From NCBI RefSeq assembly GCF_013128195.2, contig NZ_CP053452.2, positions 4,526,001 through 4,590,000 on the forward strand: a stretch of DNA of 64,000 nucleotides. Reading direction: 5' to 3'. A program made the translations under genes and the position numbers. Shown piece after piece: positions 17,240 through 26,062 of this stretch. The stretch is from Frigoriglobus tundricola (lineage in GTDB: Bacteria > Planctomycetota > Planctomycetia > Gemmatales > Gemmataceae). Position 1 is the stretch's first letter. Every line of letters begins with the position of its first letter. A model generated the notes under the pieces. The model was not told the origin of the DNA and searched no databases. It was given only the letters and a program-made list of their open reading frames with translations.

Positions 17240-18955
17240 CTAAAACTCCATCTCGCGCAGCGACCGGGCGCCGGCGCGGAGCGGCAGCACGGTCGCCAGC
17301 GCGCCGATCACCAGCCCGGCGGGGATGCCCGCGTACACCCACGGGTTCACCCGCACCACGCCGGCGGTCGCGCCCTTCGCCAGTTGCGCGACGTGGAACG
17401 GCACCACCATGACGCCGATGACCGAGACGAGGAACGTCAGCCCGATCATCATGTTCACCGTGCCGCCGAACCCGACCACGATCTTCGACGGGTCCGTTTC
17501 CCGAAAGTTCGGCAGGTACGCGCCGAGCCCGACGTTCAGCGCGCTCAGCCCCGTCGCCACGACCGCGACCGCGACCGCGTGCAGGAGCAGCCCTTGCCAC
17601 GGGACGCCGAGCAGGAGGTCGCTCACCAGGATCAGGCCCTCCGCGATCAGGACCGAGCCGGTCGCGGCGAACGCGAACTTGCCCCGCAAGATCTGGTCGC
17701 GGCTGACCGGGGTCAGGCCCAGGATCCAGAACTTCCGCCCCTCGAGCGAGATGAGCGGGAACACGAACCGGCTCAGCCCGGCGCACAACAGGACCGCAGT
17801 GCCGCACAGGTTCGTCAGGCTGATCGCGTACTTGTCCATGATCCCCAGGTCGGCGGCGTAGTACTGCCGGAAGTTGCTCGCGCCGAACAGCATCAGCACC
17901 CCGAACAGCGTCAGCACCACCCACTGCGTCGGGTCGCGGCGGAACGTGCGGAAGTCCTTCACCACGAGCACCCGCGTCCGCTTGTCGAGGTAACAGACCA
18001 GCGCCTCCATGAGCCGGTCGAGCGGGCTGGCCCCGTAGATCTTCTTCGCGCGGCCGAACGCGGAGAGCCGATCGTACGCCGTGCGGTACACCCGCTTCGC
18101 GACCCACGCCGCGAAGAGGAACACCACCAGCCCGTTGCTCCACACCTGGGCCAGCGGGACCAGCGCGCCCGCGAAATCGCCCCGCGCCGCGGCCATCACG
18201 CCGCGGGTCATCCAGTGGCTCGGCGCGGCGCCGCTGCGGAGCAGGTCGAACTGGCCGATGAGGTCGTCGAGTTCGCGGCCGCTGGTCGCCACCGATTTCT
18301 TCAGCCCGATCGCGACGCGGTACAGCCAGAAGAGCGCGGCCGCCGCGACGACCAGCCCGACGATCGTGAAGAACTGTTTGCGGTTCCGGGGCATGTAGCG
18401 CACGAGGAGCAGGCACCCCGCCGCGGACACGGAGCCGGGCAGCAGCACGTACCCCAGCAGGTACAGCGGCAGGAGCGCGTAGAAGTACCACGGCACGCCG
18501 GAGACGAGTCCGTAGCCCACGAAGATCGGCACGCCGAGGACGACGAACCCCCACGAGCTGAACGCGACCGCCGCCTGGAACTTGGTGGCAAAAATGGCGT
18601 CGGCGCGGGCCGGCGAGCAGAGCAGGAACCGCGCCTCGGGGCTGGTGAACAGGCTCGCGTACAGGATGATGCCGGTCGAGAAGATGAGCATCGTGCCGAG
18701 CGTGAAGAACAAGAGATCGAAGAGCGCCTCGACGATGGCCCCCTTGAACGGGATCTTGTTCACCGCCAGTTCATTGAACAGGTACAGGCTGACGGCGAAC
18801 GTGAACCCGGCGACGACGGCGCTCGTCGCGATCATGGTGACGAGCCGGACGCGGCCGTTCTCCAGCGCGACCCGCAGCCCGTTGCGGAACAGCCGCGCCC
18901 GCAGCCGCCGGAACAGCGCGGCCTGATCGGCGACGGGGGGAAGTTCGGCGCCCAT
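17240..18955 (-). CDS. ABC exporter permease (ABC-2-like membrane protein)
   Basis: A 571-residue integral membrane protein with roughly a dozen hydrophobic segments (for example LVTMIATSAVVAGFTFAVSL and FYALLPLYLLGYVLLPGS). It has the layout of putative ABC exporters (PF16962-like), in which one long permease pairs with a separate ATPase. The ATG at 18955 gives a plausible cytoplasmic N-terminus; the longer frame would translate the repeat DNA. The ATPase gene lies upstream in the same direction at 19239-19985, so the two form a transporter operon, split by a 280-bp tandem palindrome array. Substrate unknown. Confidence 0.85.
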   Translation of the reverse strand: MGAELPPVADQAALFRRLRARLFRNGLRVALENGRVRLVTMIATSAVVAGFTFAVSLYLFNELAVNKIPFKGAIVEALFDLLFFTLGTMLIFSTGIILYASLFTSPEARFLLCSPARADAIFATKFQAAVAFSSWGFVVLGVPIFVGYGLVSGVPWYFYALLPLYLLGYVLLPGSVSAAGCLLLVRYMPRNRKQFFTIVGLVVAAAALFWLYRVAIGLKKSVATSGRELDDLIGQFDLLRSGAAPSHWMTRGVMAAARGDFAGALVPLAQVWSNGLVVFLFAAWVAKRVYRTAYDRLSAFGRAKKIYGASPLDRLMEALVCYLDKRTRVLVVKDFRTFRRDPTQWVVLTLFGVLMLFGASNFRQYYAADLGIMDKYAISLTNLCGTAVLLCAGLSRFVFPLISLEGRKFWILGLTPVSRDQILRGKFAFAATGSVLIAEGLILVSDLLLGVPWQGLLLHAVAVAVVATGLSALNVGLGAYLPNFRETDPSKIVVGFGGTVNMMIGLTFLVSVIGVMVVPFHVAQLAKGATAGVVRVNPWVYAGIPAGLVIGALATVLPLRAGARSLREMEF

Positions 18956-18958
18956 ATG

Positions 18959-19236
18959 CTTGTCTCTATGGTGGCACAAGCTTTCCAGCCTGTGCTGGTT
19001 GAACACAGGCTAGAAAGCCTGTGCCACGAGAAAATACCTTGTCTCTATGGTTACACAGGCTTCTATCCTGCACTGTTGAACACAGGCTAGAAATCCTGTG
19101 CCACGAGAAAATACCTTGTCTCTTTGTGACACAGATTTTCCAGTCTGTACTGCTGAACACGGGCCGGAAAGCCTGTGCCGAGTAAATGCCTTATCTCTTT
19201 GTGGCACAGGCTTTCTAGCCTGCATTGCGGGGAACC
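18959..19236. repeat. tandem array of four family A palindromic units
   Basis: Units start at 18959, 19038, 19115 and 19190 with lengths 79, 77 and 75 bp and a truncated last copy. Each begins CTTGTCTCT (or CTTATCTCT) followed by a stem-loop with arms like GGCACAGGCTTTCTAGCCTG and its complement, then GAGAAAATAC as spacer. Copies have diverged by point changes that partly break the stems. It lies between the ABC ATPase stop and permease start, so it is transcribed within the operon. Confidence 0.9.
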
Positions 19237-19238
19237 GG

Positions 19239-19985
19239 CTACGCGTCCGCCGCCGCTTCCGCCGGGGCCTCTTCCGTGATCTTCATGAACAGATCTTCCA
19301 GGCTCCCGTCCTGGTTCGCCTGCTTCCGCAGGTCCGTCATGGTGCCGCAGCCGAGGAGCGTGCCGCGGTCGAGGATGCCGATGCGGTCGGCCAGTTCCTG
19401 CGCGATGTCCAGCGTGTGCGTGCTGAGGAAGATCGTCATGCCCCCGGCCGCGAGCTTGCGGAGCAGGAGCTTCAGCTCGCGGATGCTCTTCGGGTCGAGG
19501 CCGACGGTCGGCTCGTCGGCGATGAGCAGCTTCGGGTCGTGGACGAGCGCGGCGGCGAACACCGTGCGCTGCCGCATCCCGTGCGAGTAGCGCTCGGTGA
19601 GGTCGTCCACGAACTCGTCCAGGTGGAACAGCTCGATCACCTCTTCGATCTTCGCGTCGGCCGTCGCCGCCGGCATCGCGTAGAGGTCGGCGGTGAACCG
19701 GAGGAACTCGCGGCCGGTCAGCTTCTCGTAAAGGAACGGCTGGTCCGGCACGTAGCTGACGAGCGCGCGGGCGCGGTCGCCCTGGGCGCGGACGTCGAAC
19801 CCGCCCACGCGGACGCTCCCCGTGGTGGGAAACAGCAGGCCGCAGAGCATCTTGATGGTGGTCGTCTTCCCGGCGCCGTTCGGCCCGAGGAACGCGAACA
19901 GTTCGCCCGGCGGCACGTGTAGTGTGAGGTTCTGCACCGCCACCTTCGGGCCGTACAGCTTCGTGACGTTCTCGATGCGGATCAT
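19239..19985 (-). CDS. ABC transporter ATP-binding protein
   Basis: A 248-residue ATPase that powers the exporter encoded downstream. Walker A GPNGAGKT, Q-loop VSYVPDQ, signature-like RYSHGMRQR, Walker B LLIADEPT and the H-loop STHT are all present. The family placement is ABC-2-type exporters (DrrA/NatA class). The signature YSHGM replaces the canonical LSGGQ, which is common in this class. The start ATG at 19985 gives MIRIENVTKLYG. The cargo cannot be read from sequence. Confidence 0.94.
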   Translation of the reverse strand: MIRIENVTKLYGPKVAVQNLTLHVPPGELFAFLGPNGAGKTTTIKMLCGLLFPTTGSVRVGGFDVRAQGDRARALVSYVPDQPFLYEKLTGREFLRFTADLYAMPAATADAKIEEVIELFHLDEFVDDLTERYSHGMRQRTVFAAALVHDPKLLIADEPTVGLDPKSIRELKLLLRKLAAGGMTIFLSTHTLDIAQELADRIGILDRGTLLGCGTMTDLRKQANQDGSLEDLFMKITEEAPAEAAADA

Positions 19986-20015
19986 GGTTCTCGCTCCGAA
20001 GACCCAACCCCAGCC

Positions 20016-20080
20016 CCTCTCCTCTTCCTTCCCCGGCCCTGTCAGCAGAGCTACTCGCGGGCCGGGGGAAGGGAGAGGAG
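20016..20080. repeat. imperfect inverted repeat upstream of the ABC ATPase
   Basis: Pyrimidine-rich left arm (CTCTCCTCTTCCTTCCCCGG, from about 20018) pairs with the purine-rich right arm GGGCCGGGGGAAGGGAGAGG (20059 onward) around a 19-nt loop. It lies between the DUF559 gene and the ABC ATPase start, within the likely leader of the operon. Confidence 0.7.
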
Positions 20081-20099
20081 CCAGAAAACGGGGCGTCGC

Positions 20100-20522
20100 C
20101 TATTCTGTGTTCGGATCTGTGATGGCAGTGATTCGGTCTGCGCAGGCGGTCCCGACTCGCCGGAGCACATCGGCAATGTTCGCGGGCACGTCCTCGTTAC
20201 GAAATCTGAGAACCAAGAGGCCGAGGTTAGCGAACGCGAGATCACGCGCAGTGGCGTACTCGGCCTGATCGTCGTGAACATCACCATCGACTTCCACGAC
20301 CACTCCAGCCGCGTGGCAGTAGAAGTCTGCGATGAAGCCGTGGATCAACTGTTGGCGGCGGAAGTGAAGTCCGTGGAGGCGGTTCCCGCGCAGGCGCGGC
20401 CAGAGGAGCGTCTCCTCCGGAGTCATCTCACGGCGGAGCTTCTGCACGAATGCGGCTTTGGCATCGTTAAGCTTCTGCCCGGAAATGAGGTGCGGAACGG
20501 GCGGGCGGCGCGAAGAACCCAC
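20100..20522 (-). CDS. DUF559 domain-containing protein (endonuclease-like)
   Basis: A protein of about 140 residues of the DUF559 family (PF04480), related to very-short-patch-repair-type endonucleases. The core shows LRREMTPEETLLWPRLRGNR, the FRRQQLIHGFIADFYC strand and VVVEVDGDVHD, the expected acidic active-site segment, then LVLRFRNEDV. The start is uncertain: an ATG at 20567 would translate repeat DNA (PLPSGRGAGG), so I prefer GTG at 20522, just before the family N-terminus VPHLISGQK. Function in the host is unknown; such genes are numerous in planctomycetes. Confidence 0.8.
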   Translation of the reverse strand: MGSSRRPPVPHLISGQKLNDAKAAFVQKLRREMTPEETLLWPRLRGNRLHGLHFRRQQLIHGFIADFYCHAAGVVVEVDGDVHDDQAEYATARDLAFANLGLLVLRFRNEDVPANIADVLRRVGTACADRITAITDPNTE

Positions 20523-20530
20523 CCCCCCGG

Positions 20531-20792
20531 CCCCCCTCCCTGAAGGGAGGGGGGTGACGGCGCGCATCGCCTCCTCCGATCCTCCCGAGGTATCGGGGTT
20601 CCGGAGGTCTTGCTCCCCTCCCTTCAGGGAGGGGCTGGGGGTGGGTTGTTTTCCCGGCCTCCCTTCAGGGAGGAGTGAGAAAGAGGCTTTGCCTTTCCGA
20701 TTTCGTTTCCGGTTCGCGGGCGGGGTAAGAGGCGATCCGCCTTCCCCTTCGGCGCACGGGACTTCGTTCTCCCCCTCCCTTTAGGGAGGGGG
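20531..20792. repeat. cluster of four short poly-pyrimidine/poly-purine hairpins (family D)
   Basis: Perfect small hairpins of the form CCCCTCCC-TTCA-GGGAGGGG occur at 20531-20554, 20615-20634, 20658-20673 and 20771-20792, with loops TGAA, TTCA, TTCA and TTTA. Two are followed by GGGGGTGGGTT-like stretches. They fill the gap between the DUF559 gene and the next gene, and one reads into the possible N-terminal extension of DUF559. Confidence 0.88.
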
Positions 20793-20836
20793 CCGGGGGT
20801 GGGTTCTGCGGGGGCCGGGGGTAGGTCCTTCCATCT

Positions 20837-21712
20837 TCAGTCCTCGCGCTCGAACGTCAGGCTCTCGCCCTTCTCGAACGCCTCCTGCCGCAGCACCTTG
20901 CCGTCGCTGACGCGGACCCACGTCCGCGCGAACGGCTCCGCCCGGCGGTACTCGATCACCCAGCACGGGACCGCCTGCTTCTGCCACTCCAGCACCTGCG
21001 GTGCCGCGCCCACCTCGGCGACCGCCGACCCCTTCTTTTGCTGCTCCTTCAGGCGAATGCCCTGTTCGGCGAGCTTCTTGTGGAGCAGTTCACCCAGGGC
21101 GTCCCCCAGCGGGTTCGACTCGTGGACGACCCACTCGGACCCGCCGCGCAGGCCGCCGAGGCGGTTCACCGGTTGGAGCGTGTTGAGCGGCTGGCCGCCG
21201 CGCGGGACCGGCACCGGGTCGAGGTCGCCCGCGAGGTTGATGAGATCGCTCGTCAGCTCGGCCCGGCCGGTGAGGGTCTCGTTTGTGACCGTGCCGCGCA
21301 CGCCGATCGTTCCCGCGATCTCGGCGCCGCGGAACTGCACCTTCACCTTCGCGGTCATGACCTGCTCTTTGAGGTCGCCGGCGCGGGACACGCGCACCTC
21401 CGACACCGCTTCCGAGGCCGTCAGGGCGATGTCGCCCTGGGCGAGCGCGAGATCGGAGTAGCGGTAGGTGAACACGAACGCGTCGTCCGCGTCGAGGTAC
21501 TTCATTTGGGTGACCAGCCGGCCGACCCGGTCCCCGTTGCGGTACAGCACCCACCGGGCGGGGACGTTCTGCCGGGCCTCGTCGGCCAGTTCGATCGACA
21601 CCGGCGGCGGCCCGGACGCGAACACCCGCGGCCACAGGTCGCGGTACGCGACGTATCCGGTTGTGACGAGCCAGAACGCGAAGATGCCCGCGACGACGAA
21701 ACGCGACGGCAT
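20837..21712 (-). CDS. membrane-anchored hypothetical protein
   Basis: A 291-residue protein with one N-terminal membrane segment (FVVAGIFAFWLVTTGYVAYR) and a large extracytoplasmic part. It has no motif I recognise. The body alternates beta-type strands (RWVLYRNGDRVGRLVTQMKY, TAKVKVQFRGAEIAGTIGVR), and the final part (VLEWQKQAVPCWVIEYRR...KVLRQEAFEKGE) looks like a conserved planctomycete lipoprotein-type fold. The ATG at 21712 puts the membrane segment at the N-terminus; an earlier ATG at 21838 adds 42 Arg-rich residues and is unlikely. Confidence 0.7.
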   Translation of the reverse strand: MPSRFVVAGIFAFWLVTTGYVAYRDLWPRVFASGPPPVSIELADEARQNVPARWVLYRNGDRVGRLVTQMKYLDADDAFVFTYRYSDLALAQGDIALTASEAVSEVRVSRAGDLKEQVMTAKVKVQFRGAEIAGTIGVRGTVTNETLTGRAELTSDLINLAGDLDPVPVPRGGQPLNTLQPVNRLGGLRGGSEWVVHESNPLGDALGELLHKKLAEQGIRLKEQQKKGSAVAEVGAAPQVLEWQKQAVPCWVIEYRRAEPFARTWVRVSDGKVLRQEAFEKGESLTFERED

Positions 21713-21922
21713 GAAGCACCCACGACCGGGACGGCAAGACGTGTGCACCGGAGCGGCGCGCCGCCGCGACGGGCCGCGGAGAACGCGAGACCTCCCCAAT
21801 GATACTGGTCTGACGCCCCCCGGTGGTGTGTATTTCACATGAGTGCCGCGCCCCTTGATTCACTTTCGCCGGGGTTCCACAATGCCCTGATCACGACTCC
21901 CTCTCCGATTCCGAGGACCATC

Positions 21923-23023
21923 ATGATCGTTGGCGTGCCGAAAGAAGTGAAGCAGGACGAGTACCGCGTGGCGATGGTGCCGGCGGGCGTCGAGGAGCTG
22001 ACGCGGGCCAAGCACACCGTGCTCATCCAGAGCGGCGCGGGGGCCGGGAGCGGCATCACCGACGAGCAGTACGCGGCCAACGGGGCCGAGATCGTTGCCA
22101 CCGCCGCGGACGTGTGGGCGCGGGCCGACCTCGTCGTGAAGGTCAAGGAGCCGCTGCCCGAAGAGTGGCCGCACATGCGCCGCGGGCAGACGGTGTTCAC
22201 GTACTTCCACTTCGCCGCCGACGAGCACCTCACCGGCGCCGTGCTCCGGTCGGGCATCACCGCGATCGCCTACGAGACGATCAAGGACGCGAAGGGCACC
22301 CTGCCCCTCCTCACCCCGATGAGCGAGGTGGCGGGCCGCATGAGCATCCAGGAAGGCGCGAAGTACCTGGAGCGGCCCTTCGACGGCCGCGGGATCCTGC
22401 TCGCGGGCGTGCCCGGGGTGCCGCCGGCCACCGTGTCGGTGATCGGCGCGGGCGTGGTCGGCGCGAACGCCGCCCGCGTCGCCGCCGGGCTGGGGGCGAA
22501 CGTGTTCATCCTCGACGTGAACCTGGACCGGTTGCGGTACATCGACGACGTCATGCCGCAGAACGTGACCACCGTGTTCAGCAACCGGCTGAACATCCTC
22601 GACTGCCTGCGGGCCTCCGACCTGGTCATCGGCGCGGTGCTGATCCCCGGCGCCAAGGCCCCGCACCTCGTCCGCCGGGCGGACCTGAAGGTGATGCAGC
22701 CGCGGGCGGTGGTGATCGACGTGGCCATCGACCAGGGCGGGTGCTTCGAGACGAGCCGGCCGACGACGCACGCCAACCCGACGTACATGGTGGACGACAT
22801 CGTCCACTACTGCGTGACCAACATGCCCGGCGCGGTCGGCCGCACGAGCACCTACGCGCTCACCAACGTGACGCTGCCGTACGCCGTGCAACTGGCGAAC
22901 AAGGGCGCGGAGCGGGCGGTGCAGGAGAACCCGGCGCTGCTCGCCGGGGTTAACATCCGGGCCGGCCGGGTGACGAACGCCGCCGTCGCCGAGACCTTCG
23001 GCTTGGAGCACACCTCGGCATAA
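21923..23023 (+). CDS. ald: alanine dehydrogenase
   Basis: Catalyses NAD-dependent oxidative deamination of L-alanine to pyruvate and ammonia, or the reverse. The 366-residue protein has near-standard length (about 370). Substrate residues sit in KQDEYRVAMVP (Arg), LVVKVKEPLP (Lys) and FHFAADEHLT (His); VVIDVAIDQGGCFE holds the catalytic Asp. The NAD site is GAGVVGANAARVAAGLGA. The ATG at 21923 gives MIVGVPKEVKQDEYRV, the family start; the longer frame adds a leader with no support. No linked amino-acid genes. Confidence 0.96.
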   Translation: MIVGVPKEVKQDEYRVAMVPAGVEELTRAKHTVLIQSGAGAGSGITDEQYAANGAEIVATAADVWARADLVVKVKEPLPEEWPHMRRGQTVFTYFHFAADEHLTGAVLRSGITAIAYETIKDAKGTLPLLTPMSEVAGRMSIQEGAKYLERPFDGRGILLAGVPGVPPATVSVIGAGVVGANAARVAAGLGANVFILDVNLDRLRYIDDVMPQNVTTVFSNRLNILDCLRASDLVIGAVLIPGAKAPHLVRRADLKVMQPRAVVIDVAIDQGGCFETSRPTTHANPTYMVDDIVHYCVTNMPGAVGRTSTYALTNVTLPYAVQLANKGAERAVQENPALLAGVNIRAGRVTNAAVAETFGLEHTSA

Positions 23024-23137
23024 AAAAGGGCCGCCCGCCGGGCGCCGACGGGGTACGATAAAAACGGAGAGCGGTTCGCACCGTTCGTCATCTGCCCCCA
23101 CCGTGCCTCATCGGCGCCCGTCGCGCGGCGCGATCTC

Positions 23138-23623
23138 ATGCCCGACCTCGCCCGGCAGCTCTTCGGTGACGACGCGCCCGCGAAGCGGCTGGCACTCATC
23201 GTCGATCTCGACGACACCGTGTGTACGGGCTTTGATTGTCCGCTCCGCCCGGCGCTCGACGTGCTGGTGCGCGTCCACCGGCAGAAGGTGGAGGTCCATT
23301 ACGTCACGGCGCGCACCGAAGCGAGCCGCGCCGGCACGGACGCCTTCATCGCGGAACACAAGCTGCCGGGGCACCGGAACGTTCACTACTGCCCGAAGTG
23401 GCACGGCACGCGGCGGCACAAGGCCGACCTGCACCGGACACTCGCCCGCGAGTTTCAGGTGCTCGCGAGCATCGGCGACCTGGACGAAGAAGAGGGCGAA
23501 GCGGCCCGGCTCGCCGGCGTGCCGTTCGTTCTGGTCGATCCCGCGCGGCCCGCCGGCGCGTGGGCCGCGGTCGCCGAACTGATCGCAGCGGTGCAGGGGT
23601 TCCGTGTCGAGGACGGATCGTGA
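23138..23623 (+). CDS. HAD-superfamily hydrolase-like protein
   Basis: A 161-residue protein of haloacid-dehalogenase type. Motif I is LALIVDLDDTVCTG (nucleophile Asp and second Asp), followed by VHYVTARTEASR (motif II Thr) and the Lys region HGTRRHKADL; the C-terminal acidic segment is SIGDLDEEEGEA (motif IV-like GDLxxE). No cap domain of size is present. Substrate unknown. Its stop codon overlaps the start of the next gene (GTGA at 23620-23623), so the two are probably translationally coupled. Confidence 0.85.
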   Translation: MPDLARQLFGDDAPAKRLALIVDLDDTVCTGFDCPLRPALDVLVRVHRQKVEVHYVTARTEASRAGTDAFIAEHKLPGHRNVHYCPKWHGTRRHKADLHRTLAREFQVLASIGDLDEEEGEAARLAGVPFVLVDPARPAGAWAAVAELIAAVQGFRVEDGS

Positions 23624-24474
23624 CCACCGCGCTCGAACCGCCGCCGCGCCGGTCCCTCCGCCACCGGGTGCTCCGCTGGGCGGCGCTGCTCGCACTCACT
23701 TACGCGGGGATCGTCACCGTGTTCTGGTTCTGCGAGCGGCGGCTGGTGTTCTACCCGGCGTCGGCCGACGAGGTGTGGCTGAAGCCGAAGGACCCCTGGT
23801 CCCGGGACGTGTGGTTCCACGCCGCCGACGGGAACAAGATCTCCGGGCGCTGGATCCCGCCGGAGACGCCGCACCACGGTGCGGTTCTGCTGGCGCACGG
23901 CAACGGCGGGAACCTGACCCACCGCGGCCAGGTCGCGGCCGAGCTGCGGGCGGCGCTCGGCGCGGGGGTGCTCTTGTTCGACTACCCCAGTTACGGGAAG
24001 AGCAGCGGCGCGCCGACCGAGGAGAGCTGTTACGCCTCCGCTGAGGCGGCGTACAAGTGGCTGACGGACGAGGCGCGCGTCCCGCCCGACCGGGTCGTCC
24101 TGCTCGGTGAGTCGCTGGGGGGCGGGCCGGCGGTCGAACTCGCGACCCGGCACGAGCACCGCGCCCTGGTGCTGGTGTTCACGTTCACCAGTCTGCCGGA
24201 CGCGGCGAAGTACCACTTCCCGTTCCTGCCGGTCCACACGCTCATGCGCACGCGGTTCGACAACCTGGCGAAGATCGGGCGCTGTTCGCGGCCGGTGTTC
24301 ATCGCCCACGGCACCGCGGACCGCACCGTGCCGGTTAGTCACTCGGAACGGCTCTTCGCCGCCGCGAACGAGCCGAAAGAGTTCCTGCGGCTGGAGGGGG
24401 AGGGCCACGACCTCGCGATCGTGACCCTCTACGCGCCCGTGCTGGCGAAGTTCCTGGACCGCTACGCGCCGTAG
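23620..24474 (+). CDS. alpha/beta hydrolase, membrane-anchored
   Basis: A 284-residue alpha/beta hydrolase of the BEM46/ABHD13-like type. It has an N-terminal membrane segment (WAALLALTYAGIVTVFWF) followed by ERRLVFYP, typical of the family. Catalytic elements are the oxyanion region LLAHGNGGNL, the nucleophile elbow LLGESLGGG (Ser), Asp in HGTADRTVP and His in EGEGHDLAI. The start is GTG at 23620, overlapping the HAD gene stop by four bases. Probably a periplasm- or cytoplasm-facing esterase or peptidase; substrate unknown. Confidence 0.9.
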   Translation: MTTALEPPPRRSLRHRVLRWAALLALTYAGIVTVFWFCERRLVFYPASADEVWLKPKDPWSRDVWFHAADGNKISGRWIPPETPHHGAVLLAHGNGGNLTHRGQVAAELRAALGAGVLLFDYPSYGKSSGAPTEESCYASAEAAYKWLTDEARVPPDRVVLLGESLGGGPAVELATRHEHRALVLVFTFTSLPDAAKYHFPFLPVHTLMRTRFDNLAKIGRCSRPVFIAHGTADRTVPVSHSERLFAAANEPKEFLRLEGEGHDLAIVTLYAPVLAKFLDRYAP

Positions 24475-24544
24475 GCCCGCGCGTCACAGGGCGCGCAGAC
24501 GGGTACTCGTGCCGGCCACAGAGGGCCATCACCCCGGTTCCGTG

Positions 24545-25389
24545 TCACTTCCCGTCTTCGCCGAGCAGCGCGTCGAACGCCTCGCGCATGATCCACGCCT
24601 GGCGGGTCACGTTGGGCACCACGCTCGCCTCGGCCAGCGCGCGGCGGAGGGCGTCCTTCAGCGCGGCCGGCGCCGCGGCCGCGTTCGCCAGCAGGCGGGC
24701 CGTGCAGGCGTACACGTCGTAGCAGCCGCGGTGGTCCCCGCCGTTGAACGCCGGCGCGCCGATCGCGATGGCCATCGAGAGCAGGACGCGGAGCTGCTGC
24801 GGGGCACGCCCTCGCCCGTGCCGCCCATGTCGGCCACCGCGTCGAACGCGTGCCGCATCGCCCACGCTTGCGCGTCCGGGTCGTCCAGCCCCGCGGCCCG
24901 GTCCAGCCCCTCGCGGAGCCGACCGGCCGCGGCCTCCGGCAGGTCGGCCACGGTGGCCAGGACCGCCCGCGCGGTGCAGGAGTACACGTCGTAACAGCCC
25001 TGGTGGTCCCCGGTGTTGTACGCCGGCGCGCCGATGGAGATGGCCCGCGCGATGAGCGCTGCGCCGCGCCCAGCGGCGCGGCGGGGAGCTCGTCCGGCCC
25101 CGCGTCGTCACCGACGAGCGCTTCCAGACCGGCCCGGAGCTCCTGGGCCTGTTCCGCCGGCTCGGGTTCCGCCTCGGCCGCTTCGAGCGCCCGCTCGAGC
25201 CGGAAGTCGGCCACCTCGCCCAGCCCGCGGACCTTGCGCGCGAGTTTCGCGCGCGCACGCGAACAGGCCGTACGCCCCGGCGAGGTCGCCGGCCCCGGCG
25301 GCGCGCCCGCCGAGCCGCAGCGCGGCCGTCAGGATCGGTCGGGCCGGACCCAGTGCGTCCGGCCCGTCGGTCTCGTCATCGGACGCCAT
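24545..25389 (-). pseudogene. hypothetical protein gene broken by three frameshifts (pseudogene or sequence errors)
   Basis: Three reading frames joined end to end give one coherent protein. MASDDETDGPDALG...GLFACAR is followed after about 25255 by KLARKVRGLGEVADFRLE...PLGAAQ, after about 25057 by ARAISIGAPAYNTGDHQGCY...DMGGTGEG, and after about 24802 by LSMAIAIGAPAFNGGDHRGC to the stop at 24545. The protein contains the internal duplication IGAPAYNTGDHQGCYDVYSC / IGAPAFNGGDHRGCYDVYAC. Two breaks equal loss of one base and one equals loss of a CG dinucleotide in a CG run. Because codon use stays normal across all segments, sequencing error is more likely than decay. Function unknown. Confidence 0.7.
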
Positions 25390-25465
25390 GAGCTCGCACC
25401 TCGCCGCGCGCGGGACCGCCCCCGGAGTTGATGGTACGCGGCGCGCGGGCCTAACGTCCAGCTTG

Positions 25466-25901
25466 TCAGGGCACGCGCCCGCCGCCGAGGGTGTCGCTCA
25501 CGGCCCGGAGCAGGGCGCTCACGCTGAAGGGCTTCTCGAGGAGCAGCTCGTCGGCCGGGAGCGGCTCGGGGGGGCGCCGGCCAGCCCGCCGGTGAAGGCC
25601 GACATGAACAGCACCGGGACGCCCGGGCGGAGCCGCGCGCGCGGGCCGCCAGTTCCGGCCCGACGGCGTGCGGCATGACGACGTCGCTGAGCACGAGATC
25701 GAACCGGTCGGGGGCGGCGGCGAACAGGTCCCCCGCGGCCCGGCCGTCGGCCGCGGCCACGACCGCGTACCCGGCCTGTTCGAGGACCGCCCGGACGAAC
25801 TCGCGCACGGCGTCGTCGTCCTCGGCCAGCAGCACCGTGCGCGGGTGCGGGCCGCCGGGGCGACCGGGTACGGCGGGGGGCACGGTCGGGTCGAACGACA
25901 T
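25466..25901 (-). pseudogene. response regulator receiver protein with two frameshifts (likely sequence errors)
   Basis: Joined frames give a single-domain CheY-type receiver: TVLLAEDDDAVREFVRAVLE (acidic pocket), FDLVLSDVVMP (phospho-acceptor Asp), then, after a break near 25637, VPVLFMSAFTGGLAG (Ser/Thr switch). After a second break in a run of seven G at 25568-25574 comes LLLEKPFSVSALLRAV (conserved Lys) and the stop at 25466. Each break is explained by one missing base. It lies 161 bp beyond the HDOD-kinase stop on the same strand, so the two may share a signalling role. Confidence 0.75.
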
Positions 25902-26062
25902 CGCGCACACGCAGAATGGGGCAGATGTTGGATCGATTCGGGCGCTTCGCAAAATCAGAAGTTGTAAGATTGAATTATGAAAGGCGGGCGCGGGCGCGGC
26001 AACGCCCGTTTTAGTAATATTGTTACGCCCGTGTGGGGGCGAACACACATTCGGCGCGACCC

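Noticed and set aside
18959..19236. Possible small CRISPR array
   Set aside because: Units are directly adjacent stem-loops without unique spacers, and no cas genes are present.
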